64,000 nt of DNA from Streptomyces sp. DH37 (GTDB lineage: Bacteria; Actinomycetota; Actinomycetes; Streptomycetales; Streptomycetaceae), in the NCBI RefSeq assembly GCF_029813835.1, contig NZ_JARVKV010000029.1, positions 1 to 64,000 of the forward strand. The letters run 5' to 3'. Numbering within the stretch: the first letter of the stretch is position 1; each line of letters opens with the position of its first letter. Below, in pieces: positions 48,163 to 57,922 of the stretch. Below the pieces are notes generated by a model that made no database searches, was not told the origin of the DNA, and was given only the letters and a program-made list of their open reading frames with translations. The position numbers and the translations under genes are program-made.

Positions 48163-48531
48163 ATGAGTGCACCCCGCGCCGCATCCGCCAGCAAGGCTCG
48201 TCGGCCCGACGACTCCCCGTTCGACTTCAACCTGGACGCGGCCCAGCCGCCCCGGGAGCTGAAGCCGTTCGTGTTCCAGTGGAAGGACCGCCGCTGGACG
48301 ATGCAGCACCTGGAGGAGCTGGACGTCTGGGGCCTGGTCGAGGCCGCGGAGGGCGGCGACGTCGCGGCGATGACCGGAGCGTTCCGTCTGGCGCTCGGTC
48401 CGAAGGACTGGGAGGAGTTCCACGCCAGCCGCTTCCCGCAGTGGCGCTTCAAGGCCCTGTTCCGCGCCTACCGGCAGCACTGCGGCATCAACATCGACGG
48501 CACCCCGGTCGATGGCCGCGAGGACATCTGA
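48163..48531 (+). CDS. Second tail-chaperone-like protein
   Basis: Protein of 122 residues resembling the short chaperone at 47018: a beta-hairpin followed by LEELDVWGLVEAAEGGD, then GPKDWEEFHASRFPQWRFKA and YRQHCGI at the end, parallel to the RMPGWKLDMLLTRWREHYGL end of the other. No slippery site. Next gene is the tape measure, so this copy is in the standard chaperone position. Confidence 0.7.
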   Translation: MSAPRAASASKARRPDDSPFDFNLDAAQPPRELKPFVFQWKDRRWTMQHLEELDVWGLVEAAEGGDVAAMTGAFRLALGPKDWEEFHASRFPQWRFKALFRAYRQHCGINIDGTPVDGREDI

Positions 48532-48601
48532 GCCCTCCGCACATTCCCCGTTCCCCGCCCACGGCACACCCGCCTGAGACCCGAGAGAGGGGAGGTGTGC
48601 C

Positions 48602-51600
48602 GTGGCGAACGCCGGCTACGCCGCTCTCCAGGTCATCCCCAGCGTGCGCGGCATCTCCGAGGAGCTGCGCCGCCAGGTCGTCCAGCCCGCCGAGCAGGCC
48701 GGCGACCAGGCGGGCGAGCAGGCCGGCGGGAAGTTCCGTGAGCAGTTCAAGGCCGGGCTGCTGGCGGCCGGCGCGGTGGCCGGTGCCGCGCTGGCCGCCG
48801 CCACCGTCAAGGCGGTGGAGAAGGAGCGGATGGCCGACCGGCTGTCCGCCCAGCTCGGCCTGACGGGCAAGGGAGCGCAGAAGGCCGGCAAGGTCGCCGG
48901 CGACCTGTACTCCAAGGCGGTCGTGACCTCCTTCGAGGAGGGCGCGAACACCGTCCGCGCGGTCATGTCCTCCGGGCTGGTCCCGGAGGGCGCGACCGTC
49001 AAGAGCATCGAGGCCATCAGCACGCGGGTGGCCGACCTGGCGCTGACGTTCGACCAGGACCTGACGTCCACGGCGAACGCCGCCGCGCAGATGATCAAGA
49101 CCGGGTTGGCGAAGGACGGCGCTCAGGCCCTGGATATCCTCGCCCGCGGATTCCAGACCGGCGCGAATAAAGCCGACGACTTGTTGGACACCTTCAACGA
49201 GTACGGCACTCAATTCAGGAAGTTGGGGCTGGACGGAAAGACCGCCCTTGGCCTGATCAACCAGATGATCGCCAATGGTGCCCGCGATTCGGATATCGCC
49301 GCTGACGCCCTGAAGGAATTCTCTATCCGGGCCATCGACATGTCCGACTCCTCGCGTGAGGCGTACAAGGCCCTCGGGCTGAGCGCCGAGCAGATGGAGA
49401 AGCAGATCGGGCGGGGTGGCGAGTCGGCCCGCAAGGGGCTGGACCTCGTTATCGAGCGGCTGCGGTCCATGAAAGATCCGGTCGAGCAGGAGGCCGCCGC
49501 TGTCGGGCTCTTCGGAACCCAGGCAGAGGACCTTGGTAGGGCCCTGTATTCGATGGACCTGGACACGGCGGCCGATGGGCTGGGGAAAATCGGAGGTGCC
49601 GCGAAAAGGGTCGGCGACACCATACGCGGCAACACCGCGACCGAGCTGGAAATCCTCAAGCGGCAGCTGACCGACGCGCTCGGCACGGTGGTCACGGTCG
49701 TGGTGCTGCCCACCATCCGCGGCCTGATCACGGCTGTGCAGTGGGTCGGCTCCGCCATCGCGGCGACCGGCCGCTGGTTCCAGAAGTGGGGCGCGTGGCT
49801 GATCCCGCTGGGCATCCTCATCGGTGGCGTCACGCTGGTCGTCAACGCGCAGGCCATCGCTGTCGCGCTGGTGACCGGAGTCTTCCGCGCCTACCGCGCG
49901 GTGATCCTGGCCTGGTCGGCGGTGACCCGCATCGCGATCGGGGTGCAGACGCTCTGGAACGCGGTCATGACCGCGAACCCCATCGGCTTGATCATCGTGG
50001 CGATCGTCGCCCTGGTCGCGCTGATCGTCGTCGCCTACAAGCGCAGCGAGACCTTCCGCCGGATCGTTCAGGGCGCCTGGGAGGGCATCCAGACCGCGGC
50101 GAAGTGGGCGTGGGAGCGGGTCCTGAAGCCCGCGATCGACGGCCTGGTGGCCGGCTGGCGCTGGGTGGCGGACGCCGCCGTCGCGCTCTGGGCGCGGATC
50201 AAGCCGGTGCTCGGCTACATCATGACCGGGCTGAAGGTGCTCGCGGCGGTCGCCGCGGTGGTCGTGTTCGGCCCGATGGTCGTCGGCATCAAGGTGCTGT
50301 CGGTGGTCTTCCCGTGGCTGTGGAAGAGCGTCATCAAGCCGGTCATCGGGTGGATCGTGACTGGTTTCCGGTGGTGGTGGGCCGGGGTCAAGGTCTACTT
50401 CAACCTCGTGAAGATCGCCTTCCGGGCGGTCGGTGCGGTCGCCATGTGGCTGTGGAAGAGCGCGATCAAGCCCGTCGTCGGCTGGATCATCGCGGGCTTC
50501 CGCCTGTGGTGGGCTGGCGTGAAGGTCTACTTCAACTTCGTGAAGGCTGCCTTCCGGGCGGTTGGCGCGGCCGCCACGTGGCTGTGGCAGAAGGCCATCA
50601 AGCCGGTCATCAACCTGATCATCGCAGGGTTCCGCCTGTGGTGGGCTGGCGTGAAGGTCTACTTCAACTTCCTGAAGGCCGGGCTGCGGGCGGTCGGCGC
50701 CGCCTTCACCTGGCTCTACAACAAGGGCGTGAAACCGGCCCTGGACTGGATCAAGGGCCGGATCGCCTGGGTCTGGCGGAACGGGATCAAGCCCGTCTTC
50801 GACACCCTGAAGCGCGGGGTCACCGCGATCCGCGACTCCTTCAAGAAGGGCGTCGACGGGATCGGCCGCATCTGGGAGGGACTGAAGAAGAAGGCCAAGG
50901 GCCCCGTCCAGTTCGTGGTCGACACCGTTTACAACGGTGGCATCCGGAAGGTGTGGAACACCGTCGCCGGAGTCGTTGGCCTGAAGGATCTGCCGACGGT
51001 GAAGTTCGCCCGCGGCGGCCGCACCCGCGGAGGCGTGCCCGGGAAGGACTCCATCCCCGCGCTGATGATGGCGGACGAGTTCGTCATCAAGCGCGACTCC
51101 GCCCGCCGGGTGGGGTTCGGCACGCTCGACTACATCAACCGCACCGGCGAGCTGCCCGTGCAGCGGTTCGCCGACGGCGGCCCGGTCGAGTGGCTCAAGG
51201 GCGGAGCGCGGAAGGTCGGCTCGGCGATCACGGACGGGTGGGACTTCCTCACCGACCCCGGCCGGATGTGGGACAAGGCCATCGGCTTCATCAGGGGCCA
51301 CATCGCGTCCATCGGCTCCACCCGGTGGGCCAAGCTGATCGCCGGCCTCCCCGCGACGCTGCTGCGCGCCATGAAGAAGAGGATCGTCGGCGCGGCGGAG
51401 GACACCTTCGGCAGCGGGGCCGGCGGACGCCGCCCGGTCAACGCGCCGTTCGGCACTCCGTTCGGGGCGCGCGGCAGCATGTGGTCGTCCGGGTACCACA
51501 CCGGCCTGGACTTCCCGGCGCCCACGGGCACGCCGGTGCGGGCCATCGCCCGCGGCCTGGTGGCCTTCACCCGCAACGGCGGCCCGTACGGTCAGCACAT

Positions 51601-52966
51601 CCTCCTCGACCACGGCCGGGGCCTCCAGTCCCTGTACGCGCACCTGTCGGCGATCCTCGTGGGCAGTGGCGTGGTGAAGGCGGGCCAGGTGATCGGCCGG
51701 GTCGGCTCCACCGGCAACTCCTCCGGCCCGCACCTGCACCTGGAGGTGCGCCGCGGCGGGCGGGCCGTCGACCCCAAGCCGTACGTGACCGGCGGGTACG
51801 CCCGCGGCGGCCGGCCGAGGCGCGGCGAGATCGCCTGGGTGGGCGAGGAGGGCCCCGAGCTGGTGCGCTTCGGCGGGCCCGCCGAGGTCTTCGACCACGA
51901 CACGTCCATGCGCATGTCCGCCGGGTGGCTCGCCCGCGGCTTCGCCAAGGGCACGGCCGGGGCCCGGGCCAAGGCCAGGAAGGAGATCCCCGGGGACCTG
52001 TCGGCGTTCCTGAAGGCCCTCAAGGGCAGCGCCTCGGACATCTCCAAGGCCGCCGCCGCGCTGACCGCTGATCTGAAGGCGGCCGGCGGCGCCGGGCGCA
52101 CGCTGGCCACCCAGACCGGACGGGCCTCGGCCAAGCTCCAGTCGCTGGCCACCCAGCGCGACGCGGTGGCGGCCCGGATCACGGCCGCGCGGGAGGCGGC
52201 CGCCGACCAGAAGGGCACCGCGGCCGACTACCTGGGGCTCAGCAACCTGAGCGGCGCGACCTCGGTCACCGGCCTGATACGGCAGATGACCGGACGGCAG
52301 AACACCCTGAAGGCGTTCCAGGGGCAGATCAGCACCCTGTCCAAGAGGGGCCTGAACCAGGACCTGATCAGCCAGCTCGTGCCGATGGGCCCGGACAGCG
52401 GCATGGCGAAGATGCTGGCCGGCGCGACGCAGTGGGAGATCGGCCAGCTGAACAAGCTGGCGACCACGGGCGCGAAGCTGTCGACGTCGTACGGCAACAC
52501 CATGGCGGACGCCATGTTCGACGCCGGGCGGAACGCATCCAAGGGGTTCCTGTCGGGGCTGACGTCGCAGCAGAAGCAGCTCCAGGCGGCGATGAACAGC
52601 CTCGGCGACTCCCTGGTGAAGTCCATCCGGCGGAAGCTGCGGATCAAGAGCCCGTCGCGGGTGACGTGGCGCCTGGCGGAGCAGACCGGCGAGGGCGTGG
52701 AAGGCGGGCTCGACGCCATGCGCGGCCGGGTCGCCGCAGCGGCGGCCCGGGTCGCGGCCGCCGCTGTGCCCGCACCGGCGGTCGCCCCGACCCCGGTCGC
52801 CGTCGCCCTGCGCGGCGGCATCGCGCCGGGCCAGCCCGTACTGATCCAGCTCGAGGACGGGCCGCTGGTGCGTGGCTGGGTCCGCGGCATCGCGGACGAG
52901 AGCGCGGCCGCCGGGAGCCGTGAGCTGCTCGACACCCTGACCGCCGGCCGGAACACGCTGAGGTGA
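48602..52966 (+). CDS. Tape measure protein with M23 peptidase domain
   Basis: Tail-length determinant of 1454 residues. Helical N-terminus, TP901-type core (about 80-370), hydrophobic segments at about 390-480, then 44-residue Trp-rich repeats at about 572-705. A complete M23 endopeptidase domain lies at about 955-1060: SGYHTGLDFPAPTGTPV, a YGQHILLDHG strand and SSGPHLHLEV, which hold the zinc and catalytic His/Asp residues. The peptidase would open peptidoglycan during DNA entry. The C-terminal part is helical. RBS GGGGAGGTG before GTG 48602. Confidence 0.93.
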   Translation: MANAGYAALQVIPSVRGISEELRRQVVQPAEQAGDQAGEQAGGKFREQFKAGLLAAGAVAGAALAAATVKAVEKERMADRLSAQLGLTGKGAQKAGKVAGDLYSKAVVTSFEEGANTVRAVMSSGLVPEGATVKSIEAISTRVADLALTFDQDLTSTANAAAQMIKTGLAKDGAQALDILARGFQTGANKADDLLDTFNEYGTQFRKLGLDGKTALGLINQMIANGARDSDIAADALKEFSIRAIDMSDSSREAYKALGLSAEQMEKQIGRGGESARKGLDLVIERLRSMKDPVEQEAAAVGLFGTQAEDLGRALYSMDLDTAADGLGKIGGAAKRVGDTIRGNTATELEILKRQLTDALGTVVTVVVLPTIRGLITAVQWVGSAIAATGRWFQKWGAWLIPLGILIGGVTLVVNAQAIAVALVTGVFRAYRAVILAWSAVTRIAIGVQTLWNAVMTANPIGLIIVAIVALVALIVVAYKRSETFRRIVQGAWEGIQTAAKWAWERVLKPAIDGLVAGWRWVADAAVALWARIKPVLGYIMTGLKVLAAVAAVVVFGPMVVGIKVLSVVFPWLWKSVIKPVIGWIVTGFRWWWAGVKVYFNLVKIAFRAVGAVAMWLWKSAIKPVVGWIIAGFRLWWAGVKVYFNFVKAAFRAVGAAATWLWQKAIKPVINLIIAGFRLWWAGVKVYFNFLKAGLRAVGAAFTWLYNKGVKPALDWIKGRIAWVWRNGIKPVFDTLKRGVTAIRDSFKKGVDGIGRIWEGLKKKAKGPVQFVVDTVYNGGIRKVWNTVAGVVGLKDLPTVKFARGGRTRGGVPGKDSIPALMMADEFVIKRDSARRVGFGTLDYINRTGELPVQRFADGGPVEWLKGGARKVGSAITDGWDFLTDPGRMWDKAIGFIRGHIASIGSTRWAKLIAGLPATLLRAMKKRIVGAAEDTFGSGAGGRRPVNAPFGTPFGARGSMWSSGYHTGLDFPAPTGTPVRAIARGLVAFTRNGGPYGQHILLDHGRGLQSLYAHLSAILVGSGVVKAGQVIGRVGSTGNSSGPHLHLEVRRGGRAVDPKPYVTGGYARGGRPRRGEIAWVGEEGPELVRFGGPAEVFDHDTSMRMSAGWLARGFAKGTAGARAKARKEIPGDLSAFLKALKGSASDISKAAAALTADLKAAGGAGRTLATQTGRASAKLQSLATQRDAVAARITAAREAAADQKGTAADYLGLSNLSGATSVTGLIRQMTGRQNTLKAFQGQISTLSKRGLNQDLISQLVPMGPDSGMAKMLAGATQWEIGQLNKLATTGAKLSTSYGNTMADAMFDAGRNASKGFLSGLTSQQKQLQAAMNSLGDSLVKSIRRKLRIKSPSRVTWRLAEQTGEGVEGGLDAMRGRVAAAAARVAAAAVPAPAVAPTPVAVALRGGIAPGQPVLIQLEDGPLVRGWVRGIADESAAAGSRELLDTLTAGRNTLR
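50315..50710 (+). repeat. Three 132-bp tandem repeats in the tape measure gene
   Basis: TGG codons of WLWKS/WLWQK/WLYNK begin at 50315, 50447, 50579 and 50711, exactly 132 bp apart. Each 44-residue unit has IKPV, a glycine-rich turn, FRxWWAGVKVYFN and FRAVGA. The second and third units are the closest. Gain or loss of a unit would change tail length by fixed steps. Confidence 0.88.
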
Positions 52967-52969
52967 CCT

Positions 52970-55219
52970 GTGGCGATCCCGGGCAACTTCCTCTCGAGCA
53001 CGACCGAGAGCATCGAGCCGAACACCTCCGGGTGGCGGGCTAAGCTCAACTGCACGCTGCATCTCGGGACGGGCGGCCGCAACGGGCCCAACGTCCTGGA
53101 GGTGAAGTCGGTGGCGGCCGGCGAGACGCAGGCCGAGACCGTCACCGCCTACCCGGTGATCGGCGGGGAGACGTACTACGTCTTCGCTGACGCCGCCAGC
53201 CTGGCGGTGGGTGAGCGCATCGGCATCCTGTGGCTGAACGAGTCCGGGACGGCGATCTCCACCACGTGGTCGATGACCACCGCGTCAGCGTCCGGCAGCC
53301 TGCACCGGGTGAGCGTGGCCGGGGCCGCCCCGCCGGACGCGGCCACCGCCCGGGTCGTGCTGTCCGCCAACGAGACCGCCGCGGGTGCTCTCCACCACTG
53401 GGAGAACGTCTACTTCGGGCTGCCGATCCGCACCCAGGGCAACCTGCTGCCGTTCAACGTCGAGTCCGGCGGTGAGCTGTCGTCGAGCGGCTGGGTGGCG
53501 GAGACCAACGCGACCGTCGCCCGCACCGCGCCCATGGTGATCTGGCCGGTGAACTGGTACCTCTCCGGCGGCCACCTGATCGCAATGACGGTGACCGCGA
53601 ACGGCAACGCGGCGATGCGCTGCACCCAGCGGGTCGCCGCCACCCCCGGGATGGAGTACCTGGCGTACAGCTACCTCGGGCCGCGCAGCAGCGGCATGCA
53701 GCCGTGGGTCGAGCTGCGGTTCTACGACGCCGGCGGCACGCTGCTGCTGGCCAAGCGCGCGAACCTGGCGCCGCCCGGGGTGGGCCTGTACCGGCAGCAC
53801 GTCTCCGGCACCGCCCCGGCCGGTACCGAGACCTGCGAGATCGCCACCGGCCTGACCGCCGCGACGGCCGGTCAGCAGCTGTGGGTCGAGGGCGTGGTCA
53901 TCGCCGTGGCGCCCAAGCTACGCGCCGGCAGCGTGGTGCCGTACGAGGACTCCACGTTCGAGGCCGGGGTCGGGTCCTGGGCGGTCGCCTCGGGCACGGG
54001 CACGCTCGCCCGCACCTCCCCGTGGCGGGCCACCACGGAGATGATGCACGGCTCCTACGCCATGCTGGTGTCGGCGGCCTCGACGGGCGCCACAGTGGTG
54101 CGCTCGGGCGCCTACCCGGTGACCCCCGGGGTGTCGTGGCGGCCGGAGTTCAGCATCAAGCACGTGGCCGGCGGCTGGACCGTCGACATCGGGGCCCGCT
54201 GGCTGGACAGCGGCGGGACGGAGATCGGCACCGACGGTCTCACCGGTGCTCTCGCCCTGCCCACCGACGGCGCCTGGTGGACGTTCTTCGACGACATGAC
54301 TCCGCCGCCCGGGACCGCTTCCGCCCGGATCGACCTGCATCTGACGGCCACGGCCGCGAGCTCCACCGCGTGGGTCGACAAGGTGACCCTGCGGGAAGTC
54401 CTCCCCTCCACGGAGGTCGTGGCGGACGACGACCTGGCCCGGATCACGCTCACGCTGCGGGACCTGATCGACGGCCGGCTGATGACCCTCTGGCGGGTCG
54501 ACGAGGCGGGCCTGCGCACGCTGGTACGCGGCCCGGACGGGCTGATGCAAGACGTCGCGGTCTCCTCCGACATGATGATCGTGGAGGACTACGAAGCGCC
54601 GCTCGGGCGGCCGGTCAGCTACTACGTGGAGTTCGTCAACGCCTCCACGGGCGCCTACGCGGGAGGCCGCACCACCGACACGGCCACGATCAACCCGGGC
54701 GACGGCAACCTGATCTGGCTGAAGGACCCGGGGATGCCGCACCGCAACATCCGGCTGCGGGCGCACAAGCCGCCGGACTGGGCCCGGAGCATCGAGACCG
54801 GCGAGTACCGGATCCGCGGCCGCCGCAACCCGGTCGTCCACTCCGAGGTCCGCGCGGGGCTGCGCGGCACGCTGAGCGTGTGGACCGAGGACGACGAGCA
54901 GCGCGAGGCGCTGCACTGGATCCTCGACTCCGGCAACACGCTGCTGTGGCAGGCCGCGCCCGGGCACGGCGTGGCCGACATGTACGTGGCCGTCGGCGAG
55001 GTGACCGAGGCCCGCCGCATCGCCGACGCTCGCGACACCTACCGGCTGTGGGACCTGCCGCTGACCGAGGTCGACATGCCCGCCGCGGTCGGCGTGGCCG
55101 GCACCGCCGGCCGCTCGTGGCAGGACGTCCTCTCGGAGAACACCTCGTGGCAGGAGGTCCTGGACCGGTACGCCACATGGGAGGACGTCCTCCTCGGCCG
55201 GCCCATCAGCGAGGAGTGA
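52970..55219 (+). CDS. Minor tail protein with repeated jelly-roll-like domains
   Basis: Distal tail protein of 749 residues. At least three carbohydrate-binding-like beta modules (about 1-150, 165-310 and 320-465), each with an N-terminal Trp/Gly segment and a final WxxxV strand, precede a C-terminal baseplate-like domain. The last residues repeat SWQDVL, SWQEVL, TWEDVL. Likely interacts with the host surface. RBS GAGGTGA. Confidence 0.78.
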   Translation: MAIPGNFLSSTTESIEPNTSGWRAKLNCTLHLGTGGRNGPNVLEVKSVAAGETQAETVTAYPVIGGETYYVFADAASLAVGERIGILWLNESGTAISTTWSMTTASASGSLHRVSVAGAAPPDAATARVVLSANETAAGALHHWENVYFGLPIRTQGNLLPFNVESGGELSSSGWVAETNATVARTAPMVIWPVNWYLSGGHLIAMTVTANGNAAMRCTQRVAATPGMEYLAYSYLGPRSSGMQPWVELRFYDAGGTLLLAKRANLAPPGVGLYRQHVSGTAPAGTETCEIATGLTAATAGQQLWVEGVVIAVAPKLRAGSVVPYEDSTFEAGVGSWAVASGTGTLARTSPWRATTEMMHGSYAMLVSAASTGATVVRSGAYPVTPGVSWRPEFSIKHVAGGWTVDIGARWLDSGGTEIGTDGLTGALALPTDGAWWTFFDDMTPPPGTASARIDLHLTATAASSTAWVDKVTLREVLPSTEVVADDDLARITLTLRDLIDGRLMTLWRVDEAGLRTLVRGPDGLMQDVAVSSDMMIVEDYEAPLGRPVSYYVEFVNASTGAYAGGRTTDTATINPGDGNLIWLKDPGMPHRNIRLRAHKPPDWARSIETGEYRIRGRRNPVVHSEVRAGLRGTLSVWTEDDEQREALHWILDSGNTLLWQAAPGHGVADMYVAVGEVTEARRIADARDTYRLWDLPLTEVDMPAAVGVAGTAGRSWQDVLSENTSWQEVLDRYATWEDVLLGRPISEE

Positions 55220-55223
55220 GGCT

Positions 55224-56327
55224 GTGTACCCGGCACCCTCGGCCACGTTCCTGAAGGCCCTCACCCACAGCCACGTCCTCGCCTCCCGGGTCGAGCTGCA
55301 CTGGCCCAGCGGGAAGGTGGACGTGCTGCCGCACACCGGCGGCCAGGTGACCGCCGACCGCGGCCAGGCGGTGCGGCGTACCGCCCGCATCGACCTGGCG
55401 GACCCGGCCTGGCTGCCGTACACCGCGCAGGAGTTCTTGGACATCGCCGGGTGCCGGGTGCGGGTGCTGTCCGGCATCCACCATCCGGGATGGGACCGGC
55501 CGGAGCTGGTGCCGATCTTCACCGGCCGTCTGGACGGCCTGGAGGGGGACCCGGACATCGGACCGGTGACCCTCACCGCCAGCGGGCTCGAGAGCTTCCT
55601 CGTCGACGACAAGTTCACCGAGCCCTACAGCACGCGCGGCGCCACCGCGGCGGTCACCTCCATCCGCGCCCTGGTGCAAGGGGTGCTGCCGGACGCGATC
55701 GTCACCGCCACCGCCCCGGACACCGCGCTGGGCGCGCGGACCTGGGACGTGGAGACCGAGAAGTGGACGGCGGTCCAGGAGATCGCCACCGCCGTCGGCG
55801 CGGACGTTTTCGCGGACGTCGACGGGATCTTCCGCGTGGAGCCGCTGCCGGACCTGCTGACCGCGCCGGTGGCGTGGGAGGTCGCCGCCGGGGAGGGCGG
55901 GGCGCTCATCAGCGTCACCCGGGGGTGGTCCCGCGCCGGGCTGTGGAACGCGGTCCTCGCCCGCGGGGAGAACACTGAGGAAGGCACCCCGCCCGTCACC
56001 GGCTACGCCGAGGACAACGACCCCACCAGCCCCACCTACGTCGGCGGCCGGTTCGGGCGCGTCGTCAAGTTCCACTCCTCCCCGACGCTGACCAGCAGCT
56101 CGCTGGCGCAGGGCGCGGCGAACAAGCTCCTGGCGGACGGCAAGAAAGCCGCCTACACCGCCGACATCTCCAGCCTGCCGAACCCCCTGCTCGAGCCGGG
56201 CGATGTGCTGCGCGCGAAGCACGGCTCAGGCCGCCGGAGCCTGTACCAGATCCAGTCCCTGACGATCGACCTGAGCCCCGGCGGCGCCTTCGACGTGGCG
56301 CTCATCGGGGGCAAGGAGGACGCGTAG
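55224..56327 (+). CDS. DUF5047 minor tail protein
   Basis: Protein of 367 residues matching the DUF5047 family of actinophage minor tail proteins (HVLASRVELHWPSGKVDVLP, RTARIDLADPAWLPYTAQEF). Probably part of the tail tip hub. GTG 55224 follows GAGGAGTGAGG. Confidence 0.88.
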   Translation: MYPAPSATFLKALTHSHVLASRVELHWPSGKVDVLPHTGGQVTADRGQAVRRTARIDLADPAWLPYTAQEFLDIAGCRVRVLSGIHHPGWDRPELVPIFTGRLDGLEGDPDIGPVTLTASGLESFLVDDKFTEPYSTRGATAAVTSIRALVQGVLPDAIVTATAPDTALGARTWDVETEKWTAVQEIATAVGADVFADVDGIFRVEPLPDLLTAPVAWEVAAGEGGALISVTRGWSRAGLWNAVLARGENTEEGTPPVTGYAEDNDPTSPTYVGGRFGRVVKFHSSPTLTSSSLAQGAANKLLADGKKAAYTADISSLPNPLLEPGDVLRAKHGSGRRSLYQIQSLTIDLSPGGAFDVALIGGKEDA

Positions 56328-56933
56328 ATGCCCAGCCTCGCCTCCCGGCTGGCGGACGCCATCGCCAACACGGCGCGCCGCGCCGGCCAGAGCACTCCGG
56401 CCGTGCGCGGCGCGGACTGGCAACTGGCCACCGTGACCGCCGTCAACACCACGGGCACCGTCGACTGCGGCGCGATCCGGGCCCGCCGCATGGAGAGCTA
56501 CGGCAGCCCCGCCGTGGGCGACCTCATCGTCATCACCCGGTCCGGCTCCGGGAACTGGGTCGCCTGGGGAAGGCTCAGGGACTCCGCGGACACCACCACC
56601 ACCGGCCTGGTCGCCGGCACCGACTTCGGCATCGTGGAGTGGTCCGGGCGGCGGGCCGGCCCTCACTGCTACATCCGCCTGGCCGTGACCCGCACCGGCG
56701 AGACCATCACCGCAGGCTCGACCGGGAACATCAACGACCTCCACCTGGCGACGATCCCCGCCGGATGGCGGCCCATCGAGTCTCTCGTGGAGACGATCGC
56801 GTGCGACGGCTTCGCCGACGGCGGCGCCCACATCGAGTCCAGCGGCATCGTCCGGCTGCGCACCTGGTCCCCCGGCGGCACGATCCAGTCGCCGCGCACG
56901 ATCAGGCTCAGCGCCAGCTACCTGCTGCTCTGA
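56328..56933 (+). CDS. Minor tail protein
   Basis: Unknown 201-residue beta-rich protein. The N-terminal region resembles small tail-hub OB-like domains (DWQLATVTAVNTTGTVDCGA, SYGSPAVGDLIVITRSGSGN); the C-terminus is a fibre-like beta domain. Starts right after the DUF5047 stop. Confidence 0.72.
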   Translation: MPSLASRLADAIANTARRAGQSTPAVRGADWQLATVTAVNTTGTVDCGAIRARRMESYGSPAVGDLIVITRSGSGNWVAWGRLRDSADTTTTGLVAGTDFGIVEWSGRRAGPHCYIRLAVTRTGETITAGSTGNINDLHLATIPAGWRPIESLVETIACDGFADGGAHIESSGIVRLRTWSPGGTIQSPRTIRLSASYLLL

Positions 56934-56982
56934 TCCTCCGGCGCTCCCGTCCCTTGTCCCACCCCATCCCCGAGGAGGCACT

Positions 56983-57603
56983 GTGCCCACCACAGACGAC
57001 TACGGCCAGGGCGTCAACATCGCGGCCCTGACGGACGCGCCGAACGCCGAGACGCTGGCGAAGAACATCGTCAACGCCATCCTGCGACGGTCGGTGCTGT
57101 CCTACGCGGACGCCGCCGAGCGCGACGCCACCCTCACCGGGGCCCTCGCCCCGGTGGACGGGCAGGTGGCCTACCTGCAAGCCGAGCAGCTGCTGACCGC
57201 CCGCGTGGCCGGGGCATGGGTGGCCATCGGATCGGCAACCTCCTCCTGGACCACCGTCAACCTCGTGGACGGGTTCGCCCACGACGGCAACGCCAACGGC
57301 ACCGTCCAGTACCGCAGATTGAACCTCTTCGGTGAGCAGTCCATCCAGCTCAAGGGCGCTCTGGCCGTCACCTACAGCCCGTCCATCCCCAACGCCGGCG
57401 TGTTCACCGCGGCACCGCTGCCGACCAACTCCCGGCCCACGAAGCTGCGCACGGTCACGATCCCCTGCTCGGACGTGGACTCCACCCGGATCACGTTGAA
57501 GCTGGACGCCCAGCCTGGCGGCCACCTGAAGATCTACGGCACCAACTCGTCGGACACCCGCCCGCCGTGGATCGGCTTCAACGGCGTGTTCTACAGCCTC
57601 TGA
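56983..57603 (+). CDS. Tail fibre/receptor-binding-type protein
   Basis: Protein of 206 residues. Short N-terminal region (DYGQGVNIAALTDAPNAETL), the RDATLTGALAPVDGQVAYLQ stretch common in actinophage tail fibres, then a beta-sandwich tip. A candidate host-recognition protein. RBS GAGGAGG. Confidence 0.75.
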   Translation: MPTTDDYGQGVNIAALTDAPNAETLAKNIVNAILRRSVLSYADAAERDATLTGALAPVDGQVAYLQAEQLLTARVAGAWVAIGSATSSWTTVNLVDGFAHDGNANGTVQYRRLNLFGEQSIQLKGALAVTYSPSIPNAGVFTAAPLPTNSRPTKLRTVTIPCSDVDSTRITLKLDAQPGGHLKIYGTNSSDTRPPWIGFNGVFYSL

Positions 57604-57657
57604 CGCTGCCGCCCAGCGCTCCGCCCTGCCCGACAACACCCACCCCAGGAGATCCCC

Positions 57658-57912
57658 ATGGCGTACGGAGAACCGAACGGTCCCCACACCCACCAGTACG
57701 AGATCTGGGTCCGGGCCACCGAGCACGCGGGCGAATACCCGGTCTCCTTCACCGTCCGGCCGGACACGGCCGACATCTCCGCGGCCGAGGCCGAGGCCGT
57801 CATGCAGAAGTTCGTCGACCTCATCGACAGCTCGCCCGACTTCACGCTGAGCAGCGCGAGCCGCACCTACCGGTACCACCAGGCCATCACCCCGACCCCG
57901 CCCGCGTCCTGA
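57658..57912 (+). CDS. Hypothetical small protein
   Basis: Unknown 84-residue protein (HTHQYEIWVRATEHAGEYPV). CCAGGAG lies upstream. Possibly a tail-tip accessory. Confidence 0.68.
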   Translation: MAYGEPNGPHTHQYEIWVRATEHAGEYPVSFTVRPDTADISAAEAEAVMQKFVDLIDSSPDFTLSSASRTYRYHQAITPTPPAS

Positions 57913-57922
57913 AGGAGATGCC

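Noticed and set aside
48488..53062. Very long leftward open frame opposite the tape measure gene
   Set aside because: It is the antisense shadow of a high-GC gene. Composition is Leu/Arg/Asp/Gly-rich low complexity, with no ribosome site, while the + strand frame has clear tape-measure and M23 motifs.
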